A DNA stretch of 45,147 nucleotides from Euryarchaeota archaeon UBA130 (GTDB lineage: Archaea > Thermoplasmatota > Poseidoniia > Poseidoniales > Thalassarchaeaceae): positions 1 to 45,147 of the forward strand of contig DAVY01000017.1 of NCBI GenBank assembly GCA_002505775.1, given 5' to 3'. Each line of letters starts with the position of its first letter. The first letter of the stretch is position 1. Made by a program: the position numbers and the translations under genes. Below are positions 1-7,839 of the stretch, one piece after another. Below the pieces are notes generated by a model. That model did no database searches. It was not told where the DNA came from and was given only the letters and a program-made list of their open reading frames with translations.

Positions 1-305
1 GTGTCTCAGAATCCATCTCCGGGCAATGTCTCCCAACACCCGTACGCGTGGATGGCTAGAGGGTACGTTACACCCCCTACAACCTGATACGCCGCAGGCC
101 CATCCTATGCCGCCGGAGCTTTGATCCACTCACCGTTCCAGGCGTAGTGGACTATGGGGTATTATTCTCAGTTTCCCGAGCTTATCCCCCAGCATAGGGT
201 AGGTTACCCACGTGTTACTGAGCGGTACGCCGAGGCTAGGCCTCTAGACTCGCATGGCTTAATCGAACTCCAATAGCGGTAGCCTCCGGCAGGATCAACC
301 GGATT
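1..305 (-). rRNA. rrs: 16S ribosomal RNA, 5' part only
   Basis: The reverse complement begins near position 305 with the conserved archaeal 16S 5' end (TCCGGTTGATCCTGCCGG) and continues through the recognisable first domain, including the GGATAAGCTCGGGAAACTGA region and a sequence ending in CTGAGACAC at the window edge. Only about the first 300 nucleotides are present, and the gene runs off the left end. It lies downstream of secY on the same strand. Whether it is linked to 23S cannot be seen. The exact mature 5' nucleotide is uncertain by a few bases. Confidence 0.96.
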
Positions 306-650
306 TCGCGTGAGCGGAATCACCGATCCTTTCGGAAGTTAGTTTTGATGTCGCAAATATAGGCTTTCACTTATTGGTTGGCGCAGAAACACCATTCATC
401 TTTGAATGTGAAATCTGCTCTTGCACCCCCTAATCGGGGGTCAAGTCGTTTCTTGTGGTTCACCTCTAAGCCCAGAGCTTAGTTCTGGGCTGCACGTCCT
501 CGGCAACGTTTAGCCTGAAGGAAGAGGTCATCGCACTGTGTGCTCAATCTCCAACGCCAGCTCAACGTAGCATCCCGCCGACCGCCATTCCGTATATCAA
601 CGTGACGTGTGGCCACAGATAGGGTTCGGCTAGCAGTAGTCCGTTTTGTC
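306..650 (-). other. rRNA leader and promoter region between secY and 16S
   Basis: This 345-base gap has no convincing gene; the ORFs crossing it overlap the secY 3' end in other frames and resemble nothing known. It contains two strong inverted repeats: an 8-bp stem at 469-476/484-491 (AGCCCAGA, loop 7) and a 6-bp stem at 425-430/436-441 (ACCCCC, loop 5). It also has two TATA-like elements in the minus orientation. The stems may be part of the pre-16S leader or may end the secY transcript. The 3' side of the rRNA needed to test for a processing stem is outside the window. Confidence 0.6.
355..362 (-). promoter_or_regulatory. TATA-like box, probable proximal 16S promoter
   Basis: On the minus strand the sequence GTGAAAGCCTATATTTGCG has a purine-rich BRE-like stretch followed by a TATA-like core. 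It lies about 50 bases upstream of the mature 16S end, so transcription would start near 330 with a leader of about 25 bases. A second TATA-like site (TTGATATACG, 591-600) lies further upstream and could drive a longer leader containing both hairpins. This is a motif match only. Confidence 0.4.
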
Positions 651-2570
651 TCACTCTGCCCCGAAGAAGTCTCTCAATACAGGATGCATCTCCATGGCTT
701 GCTCTTTTTGTATTTGCTCGTATGTTCGGAGAATAATTCCGACCGCCAGAAGAAGACCGGTACCAGTGGCATTTCCAACGGTTCCGAGTAGATCCGCACC
801 TGCGGCAAGAAGGCCCACGAAGGCCCCGGAAAACAGAGTTACTGGAGGGATGTATCTCTCTAGAATCCTCTCTAGAACTACTGGGTTCTTTCTGAAACCG
901 GGTATCTGCATTCCGGTTCTTTCAATCTGTTTGGCTACATCCTTGGCGCTCATATTGGTGGTCTCAATCCAAAATTTGGCGAAAATTGTCGATCCGGCGG
1001 TCATCACAAAGACATATGTGACCACGTGAATCATAATTTGGGTAAGGCTGTGGCCGTAAGCGTCACCTGTCTGGTTTAGGAGTGGAAGGAGCCAGTCCCC
1101 TACTCCATTTACCATCGATGAATACCATGCAAAACCATCTGATGGAGTGGTAGCACCCACTTCATAAGACCCAAACCAGTGTGCTCTGGACCCCCACCCG
1201 TTTCTACCTAATATCGGCACAGTGGACAGGGTTGGGTGGCTCCAGAACAGAAGAGTAAACATGTTGATGTTTGCCAGAAGTGCGGCCATCAGGATAACTG
1301 GAATGTTACTAGCGTAAACTAATCGGATGGGATATTGCCCTCTGTGGCCCCTTACCTTACCATGAGTAAGTGGCAATTCGAGTTTACTGGATTCCGCATA
1401 TGCAACTACAAGGAATACAATAATTGATGAAACTAGTGCAGCGATAGGATTTGCATGTTCAAGTAATATCAGCTCAAACCCATTGTCTGAAACCAATTGA
1501 GAATTTGTCGCGGTTCTGAGGGTGTAGAAAATCATTGGTAGAGTGCCTGAGGGAGGATTATCCAGTGACATCGGGAAATCCTGGCTAACAGGAAGTGGGG
1601 AGAGTGTACCTACAAATGTTGACTGTGCCACTCCAGCCGCGATGAAAAGTGAGATTCCCGATCCTATTCCCCACTTGCTCACCAACTCATCCAGCAAGAA
1701 GACTAGGTATGACCCTAGAAATAGTTGTGAGACAATAACGACATTTGCCCAACCCACCCCATAATCATAGATCAGCGTCTCATGTGGGTCCAAGAATCCA
1801 TAGACCTGTGGTATGGACTCAACAGGAATCATGAACAGAACCAGAAGTTTCTGAATTCCTTGATACAGTTGTTTGTCTGCTGAATCTTGAAGGTCCAATT
1901 GAATTATCTTTGCTCCTGCAAATAGTTGCATTATGATAGATCCGGTGACTATTGGGCCGATTCCTAGATGCATGATTGAACCGGAGGCTCCTGCCATGAT
2001 GGACCTGAATGAAGAGAATATGTCAAGCGTAGAATCTGAAAGACCATAGATCATGACGTTGGTCATCATGAAGTAGATGATTAGTACTAGTGTGGTGGTC
2101 CATAGCTTCTGATTGAACCTGACATGGCCCTCTGGTTTGGTTATGCTAGGATAAACATCGACCAGCCTCGAGAGTGCGTAAAGGCGACTTGATTCGCTTC
2201 CAGTATACAAAGAGACAGATATTCCAAGTCCGGCCCCGAAGCCCAGTAGTGCAACTCCTACCAGTAGAAATCCAACAGTGGCCGGATCGACCCACCCCCA
2301 CCATGCTAGGCTTAGGACGAACAGAAGCCATATGGAAGGTTTGGTGGCCTTACCGAATGGCATCTCTTTGATTGAATCTGGGAGGTCGGTGATTGTCCCC
2401 CATACCACAAAACCGACGTAAATGAATGAAATGACGTACATTTGGAGTGCACGTGTCTGAACTTCTCCTGTGGCATTGAGCAGGTCATCTTGAAGCCAGT
2501 AAAACAAGCCACCCCAATATAGGCCCGCTATAATTAGGAGCCATGGATAAGAGACTCGCCTTTCGACCAT
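651..2570 (-). CDS. secY: Protein translocase subunit SecY with an N-terminal membrane extension
   Basis: Central channel subunit of the Sec translocon, last gene of the ribosomal cluster. Canonical archaeal SecY similarity starts near residue 130 (LVDVYPSITKPEGHVRFNQK) and continues through the channel helices to the C-terminal LLLAVGIILRTYEQIQ region. The protein has 639 residues against roughly 430-490 usually. About 128 residues with four likely membrane segments (about 8-27, 42-60, 79-94, 96-118) precede the normal start, and the later extracytoplasmic loops also look long. The start at 2570 is supported by an AGGTAGG ribosome-binding site 20 bases after the L15 stop, and no in-frame ATG lies between residue 70 and the SecY core, so the extension is probably translated. 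Four added segments would keep the N terminus in the cytoplasm. Confidence 0.95.
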   Translation of the reverse strand: MVERRVSYPWLLIIAGLYWGGLFYWLQDDLLNATGEVQTRALQMYVISFIYVGFVVWGTITDLPDSIKEMPFGKATKPSIWLLFVLSLAWWGWVDPATVGFLLVGVALLGFGAGLGISVSLYTGSESSRLYALSRLVDVYPSITKPEGHVRFNQKLWTTTLVLIIYFMMTNVMIYGLSDSTLDIFSSFRSIMAGASGSIMHLGIGPIVTGSIIMQLFAGAKIIQLDLQDSADKQLYQGIQKLLVLFMIPVESIPQVYGFLDPHETLIYDYGVGWANVVIVSQLFLGSYLVFLLDELVSKWGIGSGISLFIAAGVAQSTFVGTLSPLPVSQDFPMSLDNPPSGTLPMIFYTLRTATNSQLVSDNGFELILLEHANPIAALVSSIIVFLVVAYAESSKLELPLTHGKVRGHRGQYPIRLVYASNIPVILMAALLANINMFTLLFWSHPTLSTVPILGRNGWGSRAHWFGSYEVGATTPSDGFAWYSSMVNGVGDWLLPLLNQTGDAYGHSLTQIMIHVVTYVFVMTAGSTIFAKFWIETTNMSAKDVAKQIERTGMQIPGFRKNPVVLERILERYIPPVTLFSGAFVGLLAAGADLLGTVGNATGTGLLLAVGIILRTYEQIQKEQAMEMHPVLRDFFGAE

Positions 2571-2590
2571 GCTATCGCCTACCTAGGAGT

Positions 2591-3022
2591 TCACTCCTCT
2601 TCCCATTCTCCCCAATCTTCGCCATCTTCTTCTGATTCGGTCGAAACCGAGCCACCAGCTGCTTCGACTTTTGCTATAGCTCTGGGGCTGGCCTCCCTCA
2701 CGGTAATCTTGAGTGATCTAGAAATGGGCCCCTTCCCCAGTAGTTTGTCATAGCCCAACTCCGTGAGGTTTATCTCGTCTCCATCTGATATTTGGGATAA
2801 CTCGCTGACATTGATGGAGATGTTGACTTTTCTTAGGCTAGGGTGCCTGTTGAATCCATGCATACCCCAGTGCCCTGGCAGATACTTGTTACGGAACATT
2901 ACCTTGTGTTTTCCGATACCAGCCCTACCTCTGCCTCCTCTCTTTCCAGCTCCTCTGCCGGCCTTCTTACCACGGCCATGATACCTGCTTCTTCCACGGA
3001 ATTTGTTCGTTCTAGATACCAT
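2591..3022 (-). CDS. rpl15: Large ribosomal subunit protein uL15
   Basis: 143 residues. The glycine- and arginine-rich N terminus (HGRGKKAGRGAGKRGGRGRA) and the following KYLPGHWGMHGFNRHPSL region are typical of archaeal uL15, which threads through 23S rRNA. The C terminus ends in an acidic tail (about residues 128-143, with several Glu and Trp) not needed for the core fold. It sits between uL30 and secY in the conserved archaeal order. Confidence 0.95.
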   Translation of the reverse strand: MVSRTNKFRGRSRYHGRGKKAGRGAGKRGGRGRAGIGKHKVMFRNKYLPGHWGMHGFNRHPSLRKVNISINVSELSQISDGDEINLTELGYDKLLGKGPISRSLKITVREASPRAIAKVEAAGGSVSTESEEDGEDWGEWEEE

Positions 3023-3031
3023 CTAATCACC

Positions 3032-3502
3032 TCACATCATCCTATCAGCGAGATCGCTGATTGCTTCTCCTCTGAAACCTAGTGCCCCGCCAACTGTGTA
3101 TGACCTCTTGATGCCACCCCAGCCTTTGCTTCCCCTAGGAGGATGGAGCCTGAAAATAGGCTTCATTCCCTCTACATCCTTCATGGATGCGTCTCCCGAG
3201 GCAATTGCCTCCGAGAGTTGTTTGATTCCTGAAAAGTTACTGGATTCTTTGATGACGGCGTCGGTTACTGGCTTATCCCCGGACATCCTGCCTCTCTCTT
3301 TGATTAGCTTCTCGATTGTCTTAGCATCCACCTCTCCCCAGGTGATGTAATCCTTGGACTTCTGTAGCATTCCCCTGTATGAAGGATTATCCATTACAAT
3401 TGTCGCATGGTTTACCCTGGTTAGATTTAGCATCGACATGGTTTCACGTATCTTTCTGGTGACACCGCGGTCACTCCTAGCTCTGATTACTAGATAGCTC
3501 AA
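3032..3502 (-). CDS. rpl30: Large ribosomal subunit protein uL30
   Basis: 156 residues, the usual archaeal/eukaryal long form. The N-terminal strand-helix (YLVIRARSDRGVTRKIRETM, LNLTRVNHATIV) and the C-terminal FRLHPPRGSKGWGGIKRSY block are characteristic. Its start overlaps the uS5 stop by four bases (ATGA), which suggests translational coupling. Neighbours are uS5 upstream and uL15 downstream. Confidence 0.95.
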   Translation of the reverse strand: MSYLVIRARSDRGVTRKIRETMSMLNLTRVNHATIVMDNPSYRGMLQKSKDYITWGEVDAKTIEKLIKERGRMSGDKPVTDAVIKESSNFSGIKQLSEAIASGDASMKDVEGMKPIFRLHPPRGSKGWGGIKRSYTVGGALGFRGEAISDLADRMM

Positions 3503-4284
3503 CTCAATTCCCTCCCTTTGATAATGCTGAGTCTCCTGTGGTCTCCGTCGGTTAATCTGGTCTTATTGAGCTCAACTAGAGCATTGAATGTGGCCTTGGC
3601 GAAGTTTATCGTCGTCCTGGTTTGGCCGGATGATCGTGACCAAACATCGGTGACCCCGGCAAGAGTGAGCACCCTTCGTCCGTAGTCCCCTATAACAAGA
3701 CCCTTGCCAGCAGGAGCAGGCATCAAAGTAATTCTTGTTGATCCGGATCTTCCCGTGACCGTGAATGGGACACTAGTTCCAGGCCCTTCTGAGGATTCCC
3801 ATGAGCCATTCCCTCTCATAACTGGTATCATGTTTAGTTTTGCCTTGTCGATGGCCTTTCTGATAGTGCTTGCGACTTCCTTTCCTTTGCAGACTGATAG
3901 TCCGACGTATCCGTCGCCGTTTCCTACAACACATAACACGTTGAACCTGACCCTTCTTCCTGAGTCGGTCATTCTCTGAATCATGTTTACTGCCAATACG
4001 TCATCGGTCACATCAGGTAGGAGTGCATCGACGATTTCAACCTCCCTTATCGGGAGACCAGAAGATAAGGCCTCTTCGTATGTGAGAATTTGTCCGTTCA
4101 TGACCATCCTGCCGAGTCTTGTTCTGGGCTGCCATGTCCTGAGAGAAGCTAGTGGATCAGGACCACCTCTCCTCCTGCCCCTGTCGCCAGAGTTATCCTC
4201 AACGGTTTGAAGGGCCTTGGCTAATCCTGGGGCGAGAGTGATTTCCTCTGTGGACTCTGTTTCTTGGGTTTGTTCTTCACTCAT
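3499..4284 (-). CDS. rps5: Small ribosomal subunit protein uS5
   Basis: 261 residues. The dsRNA-binding-like N-terminal domain includes VNMIQRMTDSGRRVRFNVLC and VGNGDGYVGLSVCKGKEV, both characteristic of uS5; the second half contains the GLVIGDYGRRVLTLAGVTDV block. The first 40 or so residues form an acidic, low-complexity extension absent from the core. It overlaps uL18 upstream and uL30 downstream by four bases each. uS5 sits at the mRNA entry side of the 30S subunit and affects decoding fidelity. Confidence 0.95.
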   Translation of the reverse strand: MSEEQTQETESTEEITLAPGLAKALQTVEDNSGDRGRRRGGPDPLASLRTWQPRTRLGRMVMNGQILTYEEALSSGLPIREVEIVDALLPDVTDDVLAVNMIQRMTDSGRRVRFNVLCVVGNGDGYVGLSVCKGKEVASTIRKAIDKAKLNMIPVMRGNGSWESSEGPGTSVPFTVTGRSGSTRITLMPAPAGKGLVIGDYGRRVLTLAGVTDVWSRSSGQTRTTINFAKATFNALVELNKTRLTDGDHRRLSIIKGRELS

Positions 4285-4796
4285 TTGTGCGCCTCCTCAA
4301 TAGCTTGAATTGATGCTTCCACGGCGGAAGCTTGCGAGTCGTCAATGTGCTCTCCCTTTACCCTCTCTTCAGTTGGAAGTACTGATTCTCCATGTGGAAC
4401 TTCTAGACCGGCATCGACCATTCCTTTGAGTGCAGCGAAGACTCTGCTCCCGGATGAGGAGGCCGCTAAGCCAATATCCAAGACAGCTGACGAGTTGCCG
4501 GAAGTAATTGCCTTCTTTCCAAGTGCATATCCAGCCAAGTAACACGCAGGAACGGATTTCTTAGATGAATCGGAGGGCCATGAGTAGGAGTCGACCAATG
4601 ATTTTCCATTAACTGACTCGACTACACTATCTCCCTCAGGGTTGTATGAAATCAATTGGCAGGTAACCTGTGTGTTCGATACCCTGACCACGGCCCTTGG
4701 AGCACCGCTTCTAAGTAGTCGCATCCTTCTATGATAGTCTGTCTTTCCTAGACGTCTACGCTTTGGCCTAAGCCTCTGACTCTTACCGTGTGCCAT
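4281..4796 (-). CDS. rpl18: Large ribosomal subunit protein uL18
   Basis: 171 residues, a 5S rRNA-binding protein of the central protuberance. The start (KRRRLGKTDYHRRMRLLRSG) and the internal strand APRAVVRVSNTQVTCQLISY match archaeal uL18, as does the helical ACYLAGYALGKKAI segment. The C terminus carries an Ala/Glu-rich helix. It overlaps eL19 by one base upstream and uS5 by four bases downstream. Confidence 0.94.
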   Translation of the reverse strand: MAHGKSQRLRPKRRRLGKTDYHRRMRLLRSGAPRAVVRVSNTQVTCQLISYNPEGDSVVESVNGKSLVDSYSWPSDSSKKSVPACYLAGYALGKKAITSGNSSAVLDIGLAASSSGSRVFAALKGMVDAGLEVPHGESVLPTEERVKGEHIDDSQASAVEASIQAIEEAHK

Positions 4797-5272
4797 CAGT
4801 TCTCACCTCCAATCTCTATCCCGTCGATTTCCATATTGGACCTCATGTGTGCTATTGATCGGTATGATCCACCTTTGGCTTTCCTGTAGTAGTACCTATA
4901 CTGAGTCCTAGTTAAAGTCCCGTCCTCCCGGAATTCCTTGAGCTGCCTCCTCTGTGATCTGATTAGCCTCATCCATCTCTCCTTCTTCGGGGCTCTGGCA
5001 TTGGAGCTCCCCTTTCTGGAACCATGTCCCTTTCTCCTTCCCTTCGCCTTCTGTTGCGCCGCCTTCCTAGCCCTGGACCTGCTTGTTCCCTTGATCGGTC
5101 TGGCCTTGATTACTCCGTCCTCAATCAATCTTCGAACATCGTCCTTTTGCACTGCGGAGATAACCTCATCCAGGTAATCTGGATCTATCCATACTCTATG
5201 CACGCCAACAGGCCTTCCTTCCTTTTGCGACAATATTGCGGCCGCCATTCTCCTCTGGTTGGTGATAATCAT
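4796..5272 (-). CDS. rpl19e: Large ribosomal subunit protein eL19
   Basis: 158 residues. The N-terminal NQRRMAAAILSQKEGRPVGV, the VWIDPDYLDEVISAVQKDDV block and the basic RSRARKAAQQKAKGRRKGHG helix are diagnostic of archaeal/eukaryal eL19, with a long basic C-terminal helix typical of the family. It directly abuts eL32 upstream and overlaps uL18 downstream by one base. Confidence 0.95.
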   Translation of the reverse strand: MIITNQRRMAAAILSQKEGRPVGVHRVWIDPDYLDEVISAVQKDDVRRLIEDGVIKARPIKGTSRSRARKAAQQKAKGRRKGHGSRKGSSNARAPKKERWMRLIRSQRRQLKEFREDGTLTRTQYRYYYRKAKGGSYRSIAHMRSNMEIDGIEIGGEN

Positions 5273-5947
5273 TCAGAGGTCCCCCTTTCTGACGATTTTT
5301 CTTTGGTTGAGTACCCTTATTCCTAGGGAATTAGCCTTGTCATGAATGTCAAGCCTCTTTCTGTTGCCAACTCTAGCTCCAATTCTGACAGCCTGTGTCT
5401 CCGGATCCAAGCCCTCTAGATCATTTAGATTGTGGACGAGGACTTCCTCAAAACCGGATGGGTGAAGTCCCCTTGCGGATGATATCTTTCGATATCCTAT
5501 TCGGACCATTGGAGGCCTATATTTTCTGTTTAGTCTCATTTTGGACTGAAGTCCGTTCGGCTTCCTCCAGCTAGATCTGGAGAGTCTCTTGTACCTGTAC
5601 CACTCCTGCCTTCGGAAGGCGGGCTGCTTCTTTTTCTGCTGGGCCCTGAATGCTAGCGCCTTGGCCGTCTCTTCGTCCAGAACAGGTTTCTGGCGTGCTG
5701 TGTGGATATTGTCCCAGTCATCGTCCTCGAAGAAGTCATCGTCCTCGTCGAACTCATCGTCGAAGTCATCGTCAAACTCCTCAACTTCTACGTCGCTTAC
5801 AACGGGAGTTGACTCAGTGTCATCTGAATCTTCATTATCTAGGAGCCTAGCGATAAGTTCTGACTTGTTTCCGCCGACCTTCAATCCCCTCTCCCTGAGT
5901 AGGTCCTTTAGTTCAGGAACTGTCATTGTTTCATATTCATCTGTCAA
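5273..5947 (-). CDS. rpl32e: eL32 ribosomal protein with N-terminal SAP domain
   Basis: 224 residues with three parts. Residues 7-36 (TMTVPELKDLLRERGLKVGG then NKSELIARLL) form a textbook SAP motif, a small helix-turn-helix known to bind DNA or RNA. Residues 39-80 are a strongly acidic linker rich in Asp, Glu and Phe. From about residue 108 the eL32 core follows, with FRRQEWYRYKRLSRSSWRKP, the RKYRPPMVRIGYR segment and the C-terminal NSLGIRVLNQRKIV. The core alone would be about 115-130 residues. The fusion reads in a single frame with no internal start that would explain it away. What the SAP domain does on the ribosome is unknown. Confidence 0.95.
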   Translation of the reverse strand: MTDEYETMTVPELKDLLRERGLKVGGNKSELIARLLDNEDSDDTESTPVVSDVEVEEFDDDFDDEFDEDDDFFEDDDWDNIHTARQKPVLDEETAKALAFRAQQKKKQPAFRRQEWYRYKRLSRSSWRKPNGLQSKMRLNRKYRPPMVRIGYRKISSARGLHPSGFEEVLVHNLNDLEGLDPETQAVRIGARVGNRKRLDIHDKANSLGIRVLNQRKIVRKGDL

Positions 5948-5949
5948 CT

Positions 5950-6510
5950 CTATGCCCCCTTGGAAACTATGTATATGCCATCTTGGAAGACCCTTCTGTC
6001 TCTCTTTTTGATTCTGCAGGATCTTTCGATGTTGGCAGCGGTCTGACCAACTTTCTCCCTATCTACTCCGCTAACTGTGACATCGGTCTTGTTCTGTACC
6101 TTTACTTCGACCTCTGAAGGAGACCAGGGGAGTTTTGCGACCCTTGGAACCTTCTCGCCGAACAGATTGGTGATCACCATTCTGTCGCCCTCGACCTTCA
6201 GAGTCATAGGGAAGTGACTGTACACCGCTTGAAGCTTGTACTCGAATCCTTCTTCAACGCCTCTTACCATATTTCTCAAATGGGCTGCCCAAGTTCCTGC
6301 TATCGCCTTATCTGCCCTTCTTGGAAGGTTGCAGAAGACCTCTATTCCATTCTGTGAATTCCTTACTGTGACCTTGGGGTGCCTGAACTCGCGGGAAACT
6401 GTTTTGCCACCGTTAGAAATTGTCACATCATACCCATCAATGTTGACACTGGAGTCATCAGAAATATCGATCTTATGGGCTATTTGGTCTAACTTTGGCA
6501 TTTCTCTCAA
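5950..6510 (-). CDS. rpl6: Large ribosomal subunit protein uL6
   Basis: 186 residues, with the duplicated uL6 fold. The N-terminal repeat contains VTISNGGKTVSREFRHPKVT and the second contains the VDREKVGQTAANIERSCRIK block with KRDRRVFQDGIYIV at the end, as in archaeal and eukaryal uL6. It lies near the GTPase-associated centre of the large subunit. Two-base gap to eL32 and four-base gap to uS8. Confidence 0.95.
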   Translation of the reverse strand: MREMPKLDQIAHKIDISDDSSVNIDGYDVTISNGGKTVSREFRHPKVTVRNSQNGIEVFCNLPRRADKAIAGTWAAHLRNMVRGVEEGFEYKLQAVYSHFPMTLKVEGDRMVITNLFGEKVPRVAKLPWSPSEVEVKVQNKTDVTVSGVDREKVGQTAANIERSCRIKKRDRRVFQDGIYIVSKGA

Positions 6511-6514
6511 CTCC

Positions 6515-6904
6515 TTAAAAGATATACGCTAGGAGACGTCCTCCGACACGCTCCTTCTTAGCCGCATAGTGATCCATGATTCCTTGATTTGTTGTTACGA
6601 TTAGAAGTCCGAAATCTCTTGCTGGAAGGTATCTTGACTCCCATTTATCGAAATCCGCCCTCTTGACTGAGTAACGTGGCTTGATTACGCCACATCTGTT
6701 AATCGCTCCTATGAGTTCAACTCTGAATGATCCTGCTCTTCCGTCTTCGATTCTCTCGAACTCTCCGACGTATCCAGACTTCTGCATTATTTGCAACATC
6801 TGTCCTAGTAGTTTGCTTGCTGGTTTCACCGAAACCTCGTAGTGTCCTGCTTGCTCCGCATTGAAAATGCGTGTGAAGGCATCGCTTAGTGGGTCGTACT
6901 GCAT
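6515..6904 (-). CDS. rps8: Small ribosomal subunit protein uS8
   Basis: 129 residues, normal archaeal length. It opens with DPLSDAFTRIFNAEQAGHYE and closes with YLPARDFGLLIVTTNQGIMD and a GGRLLAYIF end, the classic uS8 16S-binding C terminus. It lies between uS14 and uL6 with small gaps and no obvious internal signal. Confidence 0.96.
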   Translation of the reverse strand: MQYDPLSDAFTRIFNAEQAGHYEVSVKPASKLLGQMLQIMQKSGYVGEFERIEDGRAGSFRVELIGAINRCGVIKPRYSVKRADFDKWESRYLPARDFGLLIVTTNQGIMDHYAAKKERVGGRLLAYIF

Positions 6905-6913
6905 TTTTTCACC

Positions 6914-7066
6914 TCATGAATACTTCTTGAATCCTATTTCCGGAGCTGTGTCTCTGAAGCACTGCCTGCAGAGTCTGAGGCCATGACGCCTGATCATGCC
7001 CCTTTTTCTACCGCAACGCCTGCAACCGACTGATCTACCGATTCTCTCGCCGTGATCTTTTGCCAT
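6914..7066 (-). CDS. rps14: Small ribosomal subunit protein uS14, zinc-binding short form
   Basis: 50 residues. The translation MAKDHGERIGRSVGCRRCGR continues with KRGMIRRHGLRLCRQCFRD and ends in a GFKKYS-type tail. Two Cys-x2-Cys pairs (C15/C18 and a CRQC pair) form the zinc site of the archaeal/eukaryal short uS14. It occupies the expected slot between uL5 and uS8 and ends on a TCATGA palindrome at 6914-6919. Confidence 0.95.
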   Translation of the reverse strand: MAKDHGERIGRSVGCRRCGRKRGMIRRHGLRLCRQCFRDTAPEIGFKKYS

Positions 7067-7071
7067 CTTAA

Positions 7072-7839
7072 TCACTCCTCCTCTTCCTCAAGCTCTATTT
7101 CCAATACTTCTCCGTCCTTGGAAACTTCAACCTCAAACTCCTTTCCATCTTTCTCGACAGTGACCTCATAGATTTGCTGGCCGTCTTCCATCTCAAGCTC
7201 AGCTTCTGTTATTTTGCCACCGGGTACAGCGGATTCAACCGCCTGCTTGATGTTGTCCGGAAGTTCATCAACGGGGACATCGATTTCATCATCTTCAGCT
7301 TCAGCTTCCTCCCCATATCCAACAATCTTCAAGTTGTAGCTCTTTGAGAACCAGGCCCTAGATTCATCAGGCCCAACTCGATGGCTGGCTGAAACTCTTC
7401 TGGACTGCTTTCTCCTTCTGGAAACCCTATGCCCCGGCCTTTCCAGAACCACATTGACATCCATTCCGAAGATTCCAATATCTGGATCGTATTTCTGGCC
7501 AGGAAAGTCAGTGTAGTCGGTAATTCCGAATGACAAGTTACCAGAAGCATCGAAGTTGTATGAAGGGAGCGTGTGTTGGCGAACCCAAAAAGCATCCTTC
7601 AAGAATGCATTGATTGTTTCATTATCTCTGATGGTTACCTTACACCCAATTGGGGCTCCTTTCCTAGTACCGAGGTCCCTATTTGTGCTGGTAGCGAGGG
7701 TCCTTACAGGAGTCATTCCAGTAACCATCTCTAGAGCCTTCTCTGCAAGCTGCAACCTCTGCCCTCCCTCGCCGACACCTATGTTTACAGATACCTTGGT
7801 GATACGAGGCACCCTCATGGGATTCATTGACTGATTCAT
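7072..7839 (-). CDS. rpl5: uL5 ribosomal protein with C-terminal PepSY-like domain
   Basis: 255 residues against about 170-190 for archaeal uL5. Residues 1-175 are a normal uL5 core that binds 5S rRNA and the P-site tRNA (VNIGVGEGGQRLQLAEKALE, the APIGCKVTIRD segment, the FGIFGMDVNVV-like strand and PGHRVSRRRKQSRRV). After an acidic linker, residues about 192-248 form a second unit, LPDNIKQAVESAVPGGKITE followed by two strands with the YEVTVEKDGKEFEVEV pattern and a final DGEVLEIE strand. This matches the helix-plus-antiparallel-strand layout of PepSY-like domains, usually found in secreted or membrane proteins. The protein ends in a Glu run. The start overlaps the eS4 stop by four bases. Confidence 0.93.
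   Translation of the reverse strand: MNQSMNPMRVPRITKVSVNIGVGEGGQRLQLAEKALEMVTGMTPVRTLATSTNRDLGTRKGAPIGCKVTIRDNETINAFLKDAFWVRQHTLPSYNFDASGNLSFGITDYTDFPGQKYDPDIGIFGMDVNVVLERPGHRVSRRRKQSRRVSASHRVGPDESRAWFSKSYNLKIVGYGEEAEAEDDEIDVPVDELPDNIKQAVESAVPGGKITEAELEMEDGQQIYEVTVEKDGKEFEVEVSKDGEVLEIELEEEEE

Noticed and set aside
646..1029. ORFs opposite the secY 3' end and in the 306-650 gap
   Set aside because: They lie antisense to conserved SecY coding sequence and have no recognisable motifs.
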